This document shows positions 14,036 to 22,529 of a stretch of 52,497 nucleotides of DNA, piece by piece. The stretch's first letter is position 1. Every line of letters begins with the position of its first letter. The position numbers and the translations under genes are program-made. The stretch is from positions 1 through 52,497 of the IMG/VR virus record IMGVR_UViG_3300035698_021381. The stretch is one strand, 5' to 3'. Origin of the DNA: a virus. The notes under the pieces are model-generated. The model saw only the letters and a list, made by a program, of their open reading frames with translations. It had not been told where the DNA came from and did no database searches.

Positions 14036-14557
14036 ATGTTAATCAAAAAAGCTTTTATACCAGTTGACGTTAAGTCTTTAAACGAATTTTTATTTAGCAC
14101 TACTGTAGCTGTTGCTAGTGCGGCTAAGAAAAGGAAATTTTCTTGTAATTTTAAATATATGAATTATTCTAAAAAGTGGGAAAAGGAATTAGCTATTTTT
14201 TTTCCAAAGAAAGAGGAACGAGAAAAGAAGTATTACGTTTTAAAGATTTTGAGATTATATAATACTAAAAAGGTAGGTAAAAAGAAAGGTTCAAGAAACT
14301 TTGACTTTATGAATCTAATGGGTGGATTAAAACCTGTACCAGATTATCTAAAACGATCTAACTGGTTGTATGAAGATAGCCCTGCTTGGTTCTTTATGGT
14401 CCCTTTTCAGCGTAAGATCGAAGAAGGTGAAGAGCCAGGAACCATTTTAGAATTATATGATAACAAAAAAGATGTGTTAGCTCTTCTTTTTGATAAAATG
14501 TTTAATGAGTTAGGCTTGGAAACAGAAGCTAAAAAGTATTTGAAAAACAACGATTAA
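14036..14557 (+). CDS. Hypothetical protein (173 aa)
   Basis: Basic protein (KKEEREKKYYVLK, KKVGKKKGSRNF) with an aromatic patch SNWLYEDSPAWFFMV. No known motif. AAAGGATAAATT precedes the ATG. The SPAWF piece is reminiscent of the KPAWF block of the DVITNSS family, but nothing else matches. Confidence 0.65.
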   Translation: MLIKKAFIPVDVKSLNEFLFSTTVAVASAAKKRKFSCNFKYMNYSKKWEKELAIFFPKKEEREKKYYVLKILRLYNTKKVGKKKGSRNFDFMNLMGGLKPVPDYLKRSNWLYEDSPAWFFMVPFQRKIEEGEEPGTILELYDNKKDVLALLFDKMFNELGLETEAKKYLKNND

Positions 14558-14576
14558 ATTTTAAAGGACAAATAAC

Positions 14577-15215
14577 ATGAACTTTAATAAAATTGGGGGT
14601 GTGTTTAAAAACATGAGAGAACACGCCACAAACATTGCGAAAGATTTGTCACAAGAAACTAAGGCAATAAAGAATCAAGAGCTTAATAAAATTAAAAAGC
14701 AGAGTCCCGAATTATATGGCCTTGTAAAGGAGGAAATGGAAGATATAAAGGTTGATGATTCTGATTCGAATCAAGAAAAAAGTTTTTTGACAATAGGAGA
14801 TAATGATCCTATTGAGGTGTTTGACTTTAAGTTCTCATCCAACAATAAAAATACAGAAGAACAAAGTGAGATAAAAATGTATAATGGTTTCTTTGAAAAA
14901 ACCATTAAAAGCCTGGGAGAGAAATATGAATTATTACACATAGATAATGATAAGTTAGCTATAGAAATTAAAATAGACTGCGACAGATTCAAAGAGAATT
15001 ATGTTGAGGTTGGAGTACTAAAGCATCTTATTAAGTTTCCCAAGAACTATCAATATAAAATTTGGAAAAGATTAATGTTCTATAGCACGACGGGTTTCCC
15101 GTGTCAGCGAATAACAGTAGGCTTTTATGAAACAATGCTGAAACTTATAATATCTGATGAAAAGATACCATTGGAAGTATATAAAGATTTTGTTGATATT
15201 GTGTTGAAACAATAG
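14577..15215 (+). CDS. Hypothetical protein (212 aa)
   Basis: Polar N-terminal 70 residues (low-complexity Lys/Glu/Asp) followed by a compact alpha/beta region (YELLHIDNDKLAIEIKI, FPCQRITVGFYETMLKLI). Begins a run of four genes of unknown function up to thyX with short gaps. No motif recognised. Confidence 0.65.
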   Translation: MNFNKIGGVFKNMREHATNIAKDLSQETKAIKNQELNKIKKQSPELYGLVKEEMEDIKVDDSDSNQEKSFLTIGDNDPIEVFDFKFSSNNKNTEEQSEIKMYNGFFEKTIKSLGEKYELLHIDNDKLAIEIKIDCDRFKENYVEVGVLKHLIKFPKNYQYKIWKRLMFYSTTGFPCQRITVGFYETMLKLIISDEKIPLEVYKDFVDIVLKQ

Positions 15216-15228
15216 AAAGGTTTTAATT

Positions 15229-15939
15229 ATGATTTTACTACCCGATGGAGAAAACTGGTATTTAAATTTTAAAGAACAATTGGTTGAGTTTTTAGAATTA
15301 GAATTAAAAAAGGTTAAGCTTAATCTTGATAAATATAAAGAAGTAACTTCAAACGAGTTATATAATAAGATTTGGTCAAAGACTTTTATTAAACTTTGTA
15401 AAGAAGATGAAGAGTATGAAATAGTAGAGGATTCTCTTATTAAGGAGGAAATGAATAATCAAAGTAAACGTGACGATTTATTTGTAATGGCGAATATGTC
15501 GCAATACAACATTAATAAAATTTTGAGATTGGTTGATGAGGATAATGAAGTACAAGATTTGCTTAGCACATTTATAAGAATAATAGAAGAAAACACAGTG
15601 AACAAAAAAACATATCATCCTCTTTTGTGTACAACAATGGTACAAAAATTAGAGTGTCTACGTAAAGGAGGAAAAGATGTTTATAATATAATAGATCAAG
15701 AGATAGAGGTTGAATTAATAAAGTTTAATATAAAATCTCAGGATTTAATCTGTAGTAAACTGTTATTATCTAAAACTATGTTTTACGCATTTAAAGATTT
15801 TAGAGCTGTAATAACGGACATGTTAATTAATCATGATATAAAATTATATTCTATTGATAACCAAGAGGTTTTAGATGTTGGTTTTAGTAGGACTAAAAAT
15901 AAGATATATTTGATTATAGAATTTAATGCTCAAAAATGA
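15229..15939 (+). CDS. Hypothetical protein (236 aa), possible paralog of the 15986 and 16481 products
   Basis: Helical throughout. Its C-terminus (MFYAFKDFRAVITDML, then DVGFSRTKNKIYLIIEF) lines up loosely with the ends of the next two proteins (DIAIGSENNNLYFIV and DISKGSSRIFIAY): a D-[VI]-x-x-[GS] turn followed by two strands. Suggests a small local gene family of unknown role. Confidence 0.65.
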   Translation: MILLPDGENWYLNFKEQLVEFLELELKKVKLNLDKYKEVTSNELYNKIWSKTFIKLCKEDEEYEIVEDSLIKEEMNNQSKRDDLFVMANMSQYNINKILRLVDEDNEVQDLLSTFIRIIEENTVNKKTYHPLLCTTMVQKLECLRKGGKDVYNIIDQEIEVELIKFNIKSQDLICSKLLLSKTMFYAFKDFRAVITDMLINHDIKLYSIDNQEVLDVGFSRTKNKIYLIIEFNAQK

Positions 15940-15985
15940 AGTGATACAAAATATTAAACGTAATTTAGGGTAGGAGGTAAAAAAA

Positions 15986-16477
15986 ATGGCATCAGCAAAT
16001 TGGAACGAGGAGTGTTATGAATATGAAGGATCTTGCAATAAAAATACGCATATAAATAATATAAAAATTTTTACAAGATTTTATGAGTTAACAAATAAAT
16101 TAAAAGCAGAGCTTAATAATATCATAAAAGAAATTGAATATGAAGTTTTAAAGTTGGATGATAAACAAGAACATATGATATGTAATACTACTTGCAAAAT
16201 AAACCCTTATATATTAAAAGAGATTCAGGTTTTGGTAGATTACAGAATTATTTCAGAGCTATCTAAGTTAGATAAGCAGTCTCAAGAAGTTATCTGGATA
16301 AATTTATTTAAGGGCAATGAAATATTAATAAAAGATTATGATAAATTTTTGATAGCATTAAGAGTCTGGTTCACGAAGACAACAGAAGTCGTAAAACTCT
16401 CATCTGGTGAGATTGTATCTGATATTGCTATTGGTAGTGAAAATAACAATTTGTATTTCATTGTAAAGAAAGGTTGA
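15986..16477 (+). CDS. Hypothetical protein (163 aa)
   Basis: GGAGG lies 8 nt before the ATG. Four Cys in the first 70 residues (ECYEYEGSCN, MICNTTC) but no clear zinc pattern. The C-terminal piece resembles those of its neighbours. Its TGA stop is followed after one codon by the ATG of the next gene in the same frame, so any readthrough would make a 458-residue fusion. Confidence 0.65.
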   Translation: MASANWNEECYEYEGSCNKNTHINNIKIFTRFYELTNKLKAELNNIIKEIEYEVLKLDDKQEHMICNTTCKINPYILKEIQVLVDYRIISELSKLDKQSQEVIWINLFKGNEILIKDYDKFLIALRVWFTKTTEVVKLSSGEIVSDIAIGSENNNLYFIVKKG

Positions 16478-16480
16478 ATT

Positions 16481-17362
16481 ATGGAAAATTTTATAGGATG
16501 TAAAGGTATTAATTCAGAATTATGTAAAGATTGTGAATTTAAAATACCAGTTGGTGAGATTGATAAAAATAAAAAAGACGAGTTGGGTGTCATAGCAATT
16601 AATTTTGCATTGTGTTCCAACAAATCACTAAAAAATTCTAATCTTAACAAGAGCGATTTTATCAAGAATATCAAAAAATTTAATGAAACAAAATCTAGAT
16701 ATTTTATGTATAAGCTTTTTTTGAATCTTCAATCAGAACTAAAAGATTTGTACGTCTACTCATTATTAGATACCCCAATTAGATATTGGGATGTTCGAAA
16801 GATACTAGCTGAAATAAGTGTAGATCAAATATTTAAAGATCTAGACTCAGGTAAGTTAAAACGAGAAGATTTATATGAGACTGAAGAAGAAACTTATAAA
16901 AAACCTAAAGTAAAAGATGTTACTAAAAAGGATCTACAAGCTTTATCCAGAGATGAGATATTTAAATTATTCTTTAACTCTAAAGAAAGAAACAAAGGTA
17001 TTATCTTCAGTTACGCATACAACGCCTTTATGAGCTCTTCTAAAAAAGAACCAAGTGTTATTCTAGGGTTGTTAAAATCTAAAATTGACCCAGATGTAAT
17101 AAAGATTTTAGATATGTTTAATAAAGAAACTCAAGAAATAATATTTGAAAGTTTTGTTACAGAAGTATTTGAGTATTCTACAAAGTTTCAATTAAAACAA
17201 TTTATAGACTTGTTGAAAAAACAGTTAGGCGAGGAAAAAAGCTTAATGTTTAAAAACGGATCAAAACTAGTTGATATTTCAAAGGGGAGTAGTAGAATAT
17301 TTATTGCATATAAAACTAAAGGTATTGGTATAGTTCAAGATTATATATCTTTAGGGGAATAA
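16481..17362 (+). CDS. Hypothetical protein (293 aa)
   Basis: N-terminal Cys cluster GCKGINSELCKDCEF (C, C, C in 14 residues) suggests a metal site. Rest helical, with a C-terminal DISKGSSRIFIAY resembling the two upstream genes. AAAGAAAGG precedes the ATG, which is in frame with the previous gene. Ends 1 nt before thyX. Unknown function. Confidence 0.65.
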   Translation: MENFIGCKGINSELCKDCEFKIPVGEIDKNKKDELGVIAINFALCSNKSLKNSNLNKSDFIKNIKKFNETKSRYFMYKLFLNLQSELKDLYVYSLLDTPIRYWDVRKILAEISVDQIFKDLDSGKLKREDLYETEEETYKKPKVKDVTKKDLQALSRDEIFKLFFNSKERNKGIIFSYAYNAFMSSSKKEPSVILGLLKSKIDPDVIKILDMFNKETQEIIFESFVTEVFEYSTKFQLKQFIDLLKKQLGEEKSLMFKNGSKLVDISKGSSRIFIAYKTKGIGIVQDYISLGE

Positions 17363-17363
17363 A

Positions 17364-18224
17364 ATGCATAAAACAGATAAAAAAACGGGAATAAAGTATT
17401 ATACAGATTGTGAAATTTATAATACTGGTATGTTAGAGCCTCAAGAAGGTCTAATAAAATATTTACGAGAATATCATGAGAATGACATATCTAAAGAAAA
17501 TATGGATGGTGTTATGACGCGAGTAGATATAGGTGACCCCTTTTTAGTACCAGAGCTAGCAGCTAGAACATGCTATTATAGCCTAGATAAGATGAATTGC
17601 AAAAGCAAAAGTTTTGTACAAAAGTTATTAAAATCTGGGCATGAGGCTGTGGGTAGATTCATGGTATATAGTTTTATGATAAGGGGCGTGGCCAGAACAG
17701 TTATGGATCAAATAATGCGCCATCCATTTTTTGCAGAGTTGGCGTTTTCAACTAGATACAACACCAAGTTTTGTTACGTAATTCCTCCAAAGTACAAAGA
17801 TGAAAAAGATATAAATAGAGTATTATGTAAGTATAAACAAAATTTGAAAAATTATGAGGAAGAGCGTAAGTTCCTTGGCAAAGAGATGGCAAGAGGACAG
17901 CTTGCTTTGAATATAGAATCTCCATTCAATATGATAGGTAACGTTAATGCCTGGAGAAACTTGTTCCGCCGTAGGCTCCCAAAGGATGTATCACCAGAAA
18001 CAAGATCATTGGTTTTGAAAATATACCACTGGTTTGTTGAAAATTATCCAGAACTCCTAGTCGAAGAAAATGGAGAAAGTATTCTTTTCAATGTTTACGC
18101 AAAGTCTGATGAGGATAATATAATTTCCTGGTTAGGTAAGAATAAGCACGAGGTTTTAGCAGAATATATTGACACTGTTATGTATGAATCTAAATCAAAA
18201 GACAAACAATCTAACATCATTTAA
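17364..18224 (+). CDS. thyX: Flavin-dependent thymidylate synthase
   Basis: 286 residues. The ThyX signature is present in divergent form: QIMRHPFFAELAFSTRY for the usual RHRxxSxxxxSxRY, preceded by GHEAVGRFMVYSFMIRGVAR (the conserved His and the I-x-G-x-[SA]-R block), and followed by ARGQLALNIESPFNM and NVNAWRNLFRRR, which match the C-terminal substrate-binding region. Converts dUMP to dTMP using FAD and methylene-tetrahydrofolate. About 40 residues longer than typical at the N-terminus. It starts 1 nt after the previous gene. With dcd it forms a route from dCTP to dTMP. Confidence 0.92.
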   Translation: MHKTDKKTGIKYYTDCEIYNTGMLEPQEGLIKYLREYHENDISKENMDGVMTRVDIGDPFLVPELAARTCYYSLDKMNCKSKSFVQKLLKSGHEAVGRFMVYSFMIRGVARTVMDQIMRHPFFAELAFSTRYNTKFCYVIPPKYKDEKDINRVLCKYKQNLKNYEEERKFLGKEMARGQLALNIESPFNMIGNVNAWRNLFRRRLPKDVSPETRSLVLKIYHWFVENYPELLVEENGESILFNVYAKSDEDNIISWLGKNKHEVLAEYIDTVMYESKSKDKQSNII

Positions 18225-18242
18225 TAAAAGGAGATTTTTGAT

Positions 18243-18409
18243 ATGTTACTAGAAAAAAATAAACCTTAGATGTTAAAAATTTAGACCTCCATATTAAAAT
18301 TAGAAACGATCAACTATTAAAGTATCATAATAGTGTTGGCCTAAAATTGGATAAAGACTTTATTTATTACGAGGGTTTTGAAATTTTATTGGGTTTAGAC
18401 TGGATTTAA
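18243..18409 (+). pseudogene. Small gene frameshifted after codon 7
   Basis: ATG 18243, behind AAAAGGAG, reads MLLEKNKP then TAG. One frame back the sequence continues TLDVKNLDLHIKIRNDQLLK to TAA 18407. Adding one A to the AAA of AATAAACC joins the parts (LEKNKTLDVKN). About 55 residues, unrecognised. Lies between thyX and the nrdD promoter. Confidence 0.6.
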
Positions 18410-18420
18410 TAAAAATTTAT

Positions 18421-18448
18421 TTGACTTCTGCAAAATACTTAGTATAAT
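18421..18448 (+). promoter_or_regulatory. Sigma70 promoter of the nrdDG operon
   Basis: TTGACT (18421-18426), 16-bp spacer, TATAAT (18443-18448). Start and spacer (TTGACTTCT...AAAATA) resemble the module at 2887. An 80-nt leader with a terminator follows before nrdD. Confidence 0.82.
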
Positions 18449-18490
18449 AGATCTTGTAAAACAACTCAGTAAACTCCGTAGTTATAATTT

Positions 18491-18518
18491 GCCCTGGGTG
18501 CGATCCTGGGGCTTTTTT
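18491..18518 (+). terminator. Leader terminator upstream of nrdD
   Basis: GCCCTGG (18491-18497) pairs with CTGGGGC (18506-18512), with two G-U pairs and an 8-nt loop, then TTTTTT. It lies between the promoter and nrdD on the same transcript, so nrdDG expression would require readthrough. An attenuator is the simplest reading; a short separate RNA is the alternative. I see no obvious antiterminator partner. Confidence 0.65.
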
Positions 18519-18536
18519 ATCTTTAAAAGGTTTTAT

Positions 18537-20711
18537 ATGAAAACTAATACAAAATTTATAGACATGTTAAATAAATATAAAATAAAGAAACGTGATAAAA
18601 GCATAGTGAAATTTGATATAAAGAAAATATATAACTCTATTTTTAATGCATTTGGTGCTACGAAAGAATTAGAAGAAGACAAATTTCAAAAGCTTAAAAG
18701 TAAAGATAATAGTACTGATGTTAGTAAAGAAAATGTATCTTATTGGGTATCAAACGATGTGATTGATAAAATAATTAGTTTAGATATAAAATACGATGTT
18801 CTTGATATAGAAATGATACAAGATTTAATAGAAGATGTATTATTATTTTCAGCATTTAAAAAAACAGCTAAAGCGTTTATAAGATATAGAGAAGACAGAA
18901 AAAGAACTCGTGAAACGGTCAATGAATATCAAATAGATTTGGTGGATAGTTATATTGATAAACTGGATTGGAAAGTTAAAGAAAATAGTAACACGGGTTT
19001 CTCTTTACAAGGATTAAATAATTATATTTTTTCTAAAACTAGTAAAACGTACTGGTTAAGCAAAATTCATACTAAAGAAAGTAGAGGAGCGCATTTAAAC
19101 TGTGATTTACATATTCACGACCTATCACTGTTAGCAAATTATTGTAATGGGTGGGATTTATATGATCTATTGCAAGTTGGTTTTGGCGGTGTTAAGAATA
19201 AAATCCAATGCGGAGCACCTAAACATTTTAGATCAGCATTAGGTCAAACATATAATTTTATTTATACTATACAAGGAGAGTCTTCTGGTGCTCAAGCCGT
19301 ATCTAACATAGACACTCTATTAGCGCCGTTTATTTATTATGATAAGCTAACGTACGCTGAAGTTAAACAATCTATGGAGGAATTCATATATAATCTTAAT
19401 GTTCCAACAAGGGTTTCAGGACAAACTCCCTTTTCTAATATAACATTGGATTTAAAAATTCCAAAATATTTTGAAGAACAGTCAGTATTAGTAGGTGGTA
19501 AGTTAAAGGATAAAACATATAAAGATTTTAGTAAAGAACAAGATATGTTTAATAAAGCTTTTTTTGAGGTTATGATAGAAGGAGACTATGCTGGAAAACC
19601 CTTTGTTTTTCCAATACCAACTTGCAATATTACAAAAGACTTTGATTGGGATAATCCTTTACTTGAAAGCTTGTGGAAACTTACTGAAAAATTTGGTTCA
19701 TTATATTTTGCAAATTTTGTTAATTCTGATATGGATCCAGAAGACGCTAGGTCAATGTGTTGTCGTTTGAGGATCAAAAATAACCAAATTAAAAATAAAA
19801 TTGGTGGTATTTTTGGAGCAGCACCATTAACAGGTTCAATAAACGTAATAACTATTAATTTACCGAGGATAGGAATTTTAGCAACATCAGAACAAGAATT
19901 TTTTAAGATATTAGATGAGAATTTAGAAATATCTAAAAACGTTTCAGAAAGAAAACGTAAAGTTCTAGAACAGTTAGCAGATTTAAATTTTTATCCATAT
20001 ACATCGTATTATTTAAGGAAGGTTAAAGAAAGATCTGGTAAATATTTTGATAATCACTTTTCAACAATTGGTATAGTTGGTGGGAACGAATGTTGCTTAA
20101 ACTTCCTAGGTAAAAACATTGCAGATGAAGAATCACAATCGTTTATCCATAAGATTATGGATTATATTTTGAAAAGAACTAATCAATATACCGTAGAAAC
20201 AGGAAACAATTATAATTTAGAAGCTTCACCATCAGAATCAGCATGTTATAGATTAGCTAAAAAAGATAAAGAATTATATCCAGATGCGTATTGCGCAACA
20301 GGCAAATTAAAAGATGTAGAATATCCGTATTATACTAATTCAACGCATTTTCCAGTAGATCATACTAATAGTATAATAGAAGCTCTTTCTCATCAAGATC
20401 AGTTTCAGAGTAAGTATAGCGGTGGAACGGTTCTTCACTTATTCCTTGGTGAGAAGACTTATGATTCCAATAATTTATCATTATTAATTAAACAAATATG
20501 TAAAAATTATAAGTTGCCGTATTTCACTTTAACACCAACATTTAGTATTTGTGATAAATGTGGATATCATGCTGGAGAGTATACTGTCTGTCCAGATTGT
20601 AATTCTGAATGTCAAATTTATTCTAGAGTAGTGGGATATTTAAGCCCTTTATCGAACTGGAATGATGGTAAGAAGACTGAGTTTGAATATAGAAAGGCTT
20701 TTAAAATATGA
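18537..20711 (+). CDS. nrdD: Anaerobic (class III) ribonucleoside-triphosphate reductase
   Basis: 724 residues from ATG 18537 (AAAAGG upstream); an upstream in-frame CTG/ATG-less extension would cross the leader terminator. N-terminal ATP-cone (KKRDKSIVKFDIKKIYNSIF, allosteric). The body carries family blocks such as NIDTLLAPFIYYD and NVPTRVSGQTPFSN, and a Cys pair MCCRLR. The C-terminus has the zinc site CDKCGYH...CPDCNSEC and the glycyl-radical motif RVVGYLS (Gly near residue 700). Reduces NTPs to dNTPs without oxygen, and needs NrdG, the next gene, to install the radical. It supplies DNA precursors for phage replication in an anaerobic host. Confidence 0.96.
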   Translation: MKTNTKFIDMLNKYKIKKRDKSIVKFDIKKIYNSIFNAFGATKELEEDKFQKLKSKDNSTDVSKENVSYWVSNDVIDKIISLDIKYDVLDIEMIQDLIEDVLLFSAFKKTAKAFIRYREDRKRTRETVNEYQIDLVDSYIDKLDWKVKENSNTGFSLQGLNNYIFSKTSKTYWLSKIHTKESRGAHLNCDLHIHDLSLLANYCNGWDLYDLLQVGFGGVKNKIQCGAPKHFRSALGQTYNFIYTIQGESSGAQAVSNIDTLLAPFIYYDKLTYAEVKQSMEEFIYNLNVPTRVSGQTPFSNITLDLKIPKYFEEQSVLVGGKLKDKTYKDFSKEQDMFNKAFFEVMIEGDYAGKPFVFPIPTCNITKDFDWDNPLLESLWKLTEKFGSLYFANFVNSDMDPEDARSMCCRLRIKNNQIKNKIGGIFGAAPLTGSINVITINLPRIGILATSEQEFFKILDENLEISKNVSERKRKVLEQLADLNFYPYTSYYLRKVKERSGKYFDNHFSTIGIVGGNECCLNFLGKNIADEESQSFIHKIMDYILKRTNQYTVETGNNYNLEASPSESACYRLAKKDKELYPDAYCATGKLKDVEYPYYTNSTHFPVDHTNSIIEALSHQDQFQSKYSGGTVLHLFLGEKTYDSNNLSLLIKQICKNYKLPYFTLTPTFSICDKCGYHAGEYTVCPDCNSECQIYSRVVGYLSPLSNWNDGKKTEFEYRKAFKI

Positions 20712-21430
20712 TATCTTGTGCATCAATACGGGATGTATCTTTAATTGATTATCCTGGTAAAGTAGCTAGTGTAATGTTCTTATCAGGATGTAACTTTAGA
20801 TGTCCTTTTTGTTATAATACTGAATTAGTAAAGAATAAATCTAAAAGGTTTTATACAGAAGAATTTATATTTAAAAAGTTAGAACGAAATATGCAATTAA
20901 TAAATGCTTTAGTAATAACAGGTGGTGAGCCTACTATTCATAAAGATCTACCAAGGTTCATAAAAAAGGTTAAAGAAAAATTTGATTTAAAAATTAAATT
21001 AGATACCAATGGGACTAATCCTAAAATGCTAGAGCATTTATTAGTTTCTGACTTAGTAGACTATATAGCCCTGGATATTAAAACATCATTTAGAAATTAT
21101 AATAAGTTAGCTGGAGTAGATATAAATAAGAATTTAATAGAATGTTCTATAGATATGATAATAGAGTCTGATATAGATCATGAATTTAGAACTACAGTAG
21201 TTAAAGAGCTTATTAATGTAGATGATATAAGTTCTATATTAGATTCTATTAGAGGAGCTAATAAATACGTTATACAAGAGTTTAGACAAGATCTTGGTGA
21301 GATGATTAATCCAGAACTTAAAAAAGCTGAATATAAATTTAATGAAGGTGAGAAAATAGTGTTTGACAAGAGTGTGTGCGAGCTTTTGCAAGGTCAAAAA
21401 TTGTTGGACTTGAAATTAGAGTTTAGGTAA
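20708..21430 (+). CDS. nrdG: Anaerobic ribonucleotide reductase activating enzyme (radical SAM)
   Basis: 240 residues. Cluster motif C28-NFR-C32-PF-C35, preceded by SLIDYPGKVASVMFLSGC typical of NrdG-type activases, then ITGGEPTIHKDL and LDTNGTNP for SAM binding. It uses SAM and reduced flavodoxin or ferredoxin to form the glycyl radical of NrdD. Longer than E. coli NrdG and closer to the ~230-residue variant. ATGA overlap with nrdD. The end of the gene is part of a terminator shared with the opposing gene. Confidence 0.93.
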   Translation: MISCASIRDVSLIDYPGKVASVMFLSGCNFRCPFCYNTELVKNKSKRFYTEEFIFKKLERNMQLINALVITGGEPTIHKDLPRFIKKVKEKFDLKIKLDTNGTNPKMLEHLLVSDLVDYIALDIKTSFRNYNKLAGVDINKNLIECSIDMIIESDIDHEFRTTVVKELINVDDISSILDSIRGANKYVIQEFRQDLGEMINPELKKAEYKFNEGEKIVFDKSVCELLQGQKLLDLKLEFR

Positions 21431-21450
21431 ATCTAAACTCTAATTTTTTT
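21413..21450. terminator. Bidirectional terminator between convergent genes
   Basis: AAATTAGAGTTTAG (21413-21426) and CTAAACTCTAATTT (21433-21446) make a perfect 14-bp stem with a 6-nt loop, flanked by T-runs usable in both directions. It overlaps the last codons of nrdG and of the minus-strand gene. Confidence 0.85.
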
Positions 21451-21780
21451 AGTATTTAAATAGTTTTTCATTAGTTTTTTATGGTTTTCTAAATTAGATA
21501 TTCCAAATAAATCTTTACTTTTTTGATCAGATAATGTTTTTAATTTTTGAGACATTAGATTCCAATTTTTCCAAATTCTAAGTTGTTCGTTTAGAGACGG
21601 TTCTTTATGAATTAATTCTATTTGTTTTGATGCTCTCCATTTATGTAAAGGATCATTTGATAATTGAGTGAATATATCTTCGCCATAATTTTTTTTTATT
21701 TGTTCTAATGTATGTGGAGGATCATATTTTTCTAATCCTTTTTTTATTTCAAGTTTAATAAAATTTAATACGTTATTCAT
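21433..21780 (-). CDS. Hypothetical helical protein (115 aa)
   Basis: Convergent with nrdG. The composition is that of a real protein (DPLHKWRASKQIELIHKEP, LRIWKNWNLMSQKLKTLS), helical and basic. Reading towards the start, AAGGGAAAAC lies upstream of the ATG as a ribosome site. Ends at the shared terminator. No motif; the Trp/Lys-rich helices might bind nucleic acid, which is a guess. Confidence 0.6.
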   Translation of the reverse strand: MNNVLNFIKLEIKKGLEKYDPPHTLEQIKKNYGEDIFTQLSNDPLHKWRASKQIELIHKEPSLNEQLRIWKNWNLMSQKLKTLSDQKSKDLFGISNLENHKKLMKNYLNTKKIRV

Positions 21781-21872
21781 TTAGATGTTTTCCCTTAAAG
21801 GATGAATTCAATTAATAACAAGTATATTGGTATATAATAGTTTAATTATATTTTAAAGTAAAGGATATAATT

Positions 21873-21962
21873 ATGATTTTGACGATTATATTTATATTTT
21901 TAATTCTTTTTGCAACGATACTTGTATTATTTACAAGTAATGAAACGTTAGTTAAAAAGTAA
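21873..21962 (+). CDS. Single-helix membrane microprotein (29 aa)
   Basis: MILTIIFIFLILFATILVLF followed by a short polar tail. AAAGGATATAATT gives a clear ribosome site. Resembles the microprotein at 11712. A TATAAT at about 21834 may belong to a weak promoter, but no good -35 is seen. Confidence 0.45.
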   Translation: MILTIIFIFLILFATILVLFTSNETLVKK

Positions 21963-21988
21963 CAACTTTAGAATCACATTGTGATGAT

Positions 21989-22177
21989 ATGAGGATAGAT
22001 TTAGGATATAAAACTCTTGAAGATTATTTAAACTGGTATGGGTTAGAACCTCCTTTTGCAAGGGGTAAGAAAGTTGATTTATATAATATAATTACTGAAA
22101 AAGATATAAAACAATATGAGCTAGGACAATGGAAACATATTCAAGAAAATTTAGAAGTGTTGAGTTGTATAGGATAA
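21989..22177 (+). CDS. Hypothetical protein (62 aa)
   Basis: Short soluble protein (KTLEDYLNWYGLEPPFARGK). TGATATGAGG upstream is a weak ribosome site. No motif recognised. Confidence 0.55.
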   Translation: MRIDLGYKTLEDYLNWYGLEPPFARGKKVDLYNIITEKDIKQYELGQWKHIQENLEVLSCIG

Positions 22178-22198
22178 TATTTTTATAAAGGATAAATT

Positions 22199-22477
22199 AT
22201 GATTAATATCAATATGGGATTTGATAAGAACGGTGATTGTACGTATTATCAATCGTCTGAAAAACTTGATAAAGATATTGTGAAATATTCATATTATAGT
22301 AAAGAATTAGAATTTATTAATTCGTATAAAAAACAAGATGAATCTTCAAAACTTAGAGTAACAGTAAAAGATAAATCTGAGTTAGAATTAGAAAATACTA
22401 ATTCTACTCCTGTTTTGATAAATGAAGATTTGTTATGTGAAATAATTGAAGACTATAAAAATATAATTCTAGTATAA
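22199..22477 (+). CDS. Hypothetical protein (92 aa)
   Basis: AAAGGATAAATT precedes the ATG. Polar protein with no motif (CTYYQSSEKLDKDIVKYSYY). Ends just before a strong terminator shared with the convergent gene. Confidence 0.6.
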   Translation: MININMGFDKNGDCTYYQSSEKLDKDIVKYSYYSKELEFINSYKKQDESSKLRVTVKDKSELELENTNSTPVLINEDLLCEIIEDYKNIILV

Positions 22478-22500
22478 TAATTTATAAAAATTAACTTACA

Positions 22501-22525
22501 AAGGGTGTTGCTAAGCAACACCCTT
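22501..22525. terminator. Strong hairpin terminator between convergent genes
   Basis: AAGGGTGTTGC-TAA-GCAACACCCTT, a perfect 11-bp stem, lies between the end of the 22199 gene and the end of the minus-strand 22530 gene. T-runs are modest on either side. Confidence 0.75.
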
Positions 22526-22529
22526 ACCC

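Noticed and set aside
18489-18536. A longer NrdD N-terminus beginning in the leader
   Set aside because: It would be translated through the terminator hairpin and has no ribosome site; ATG 18537 has AAAAGG upstream and gives the usual ATP-cone start.
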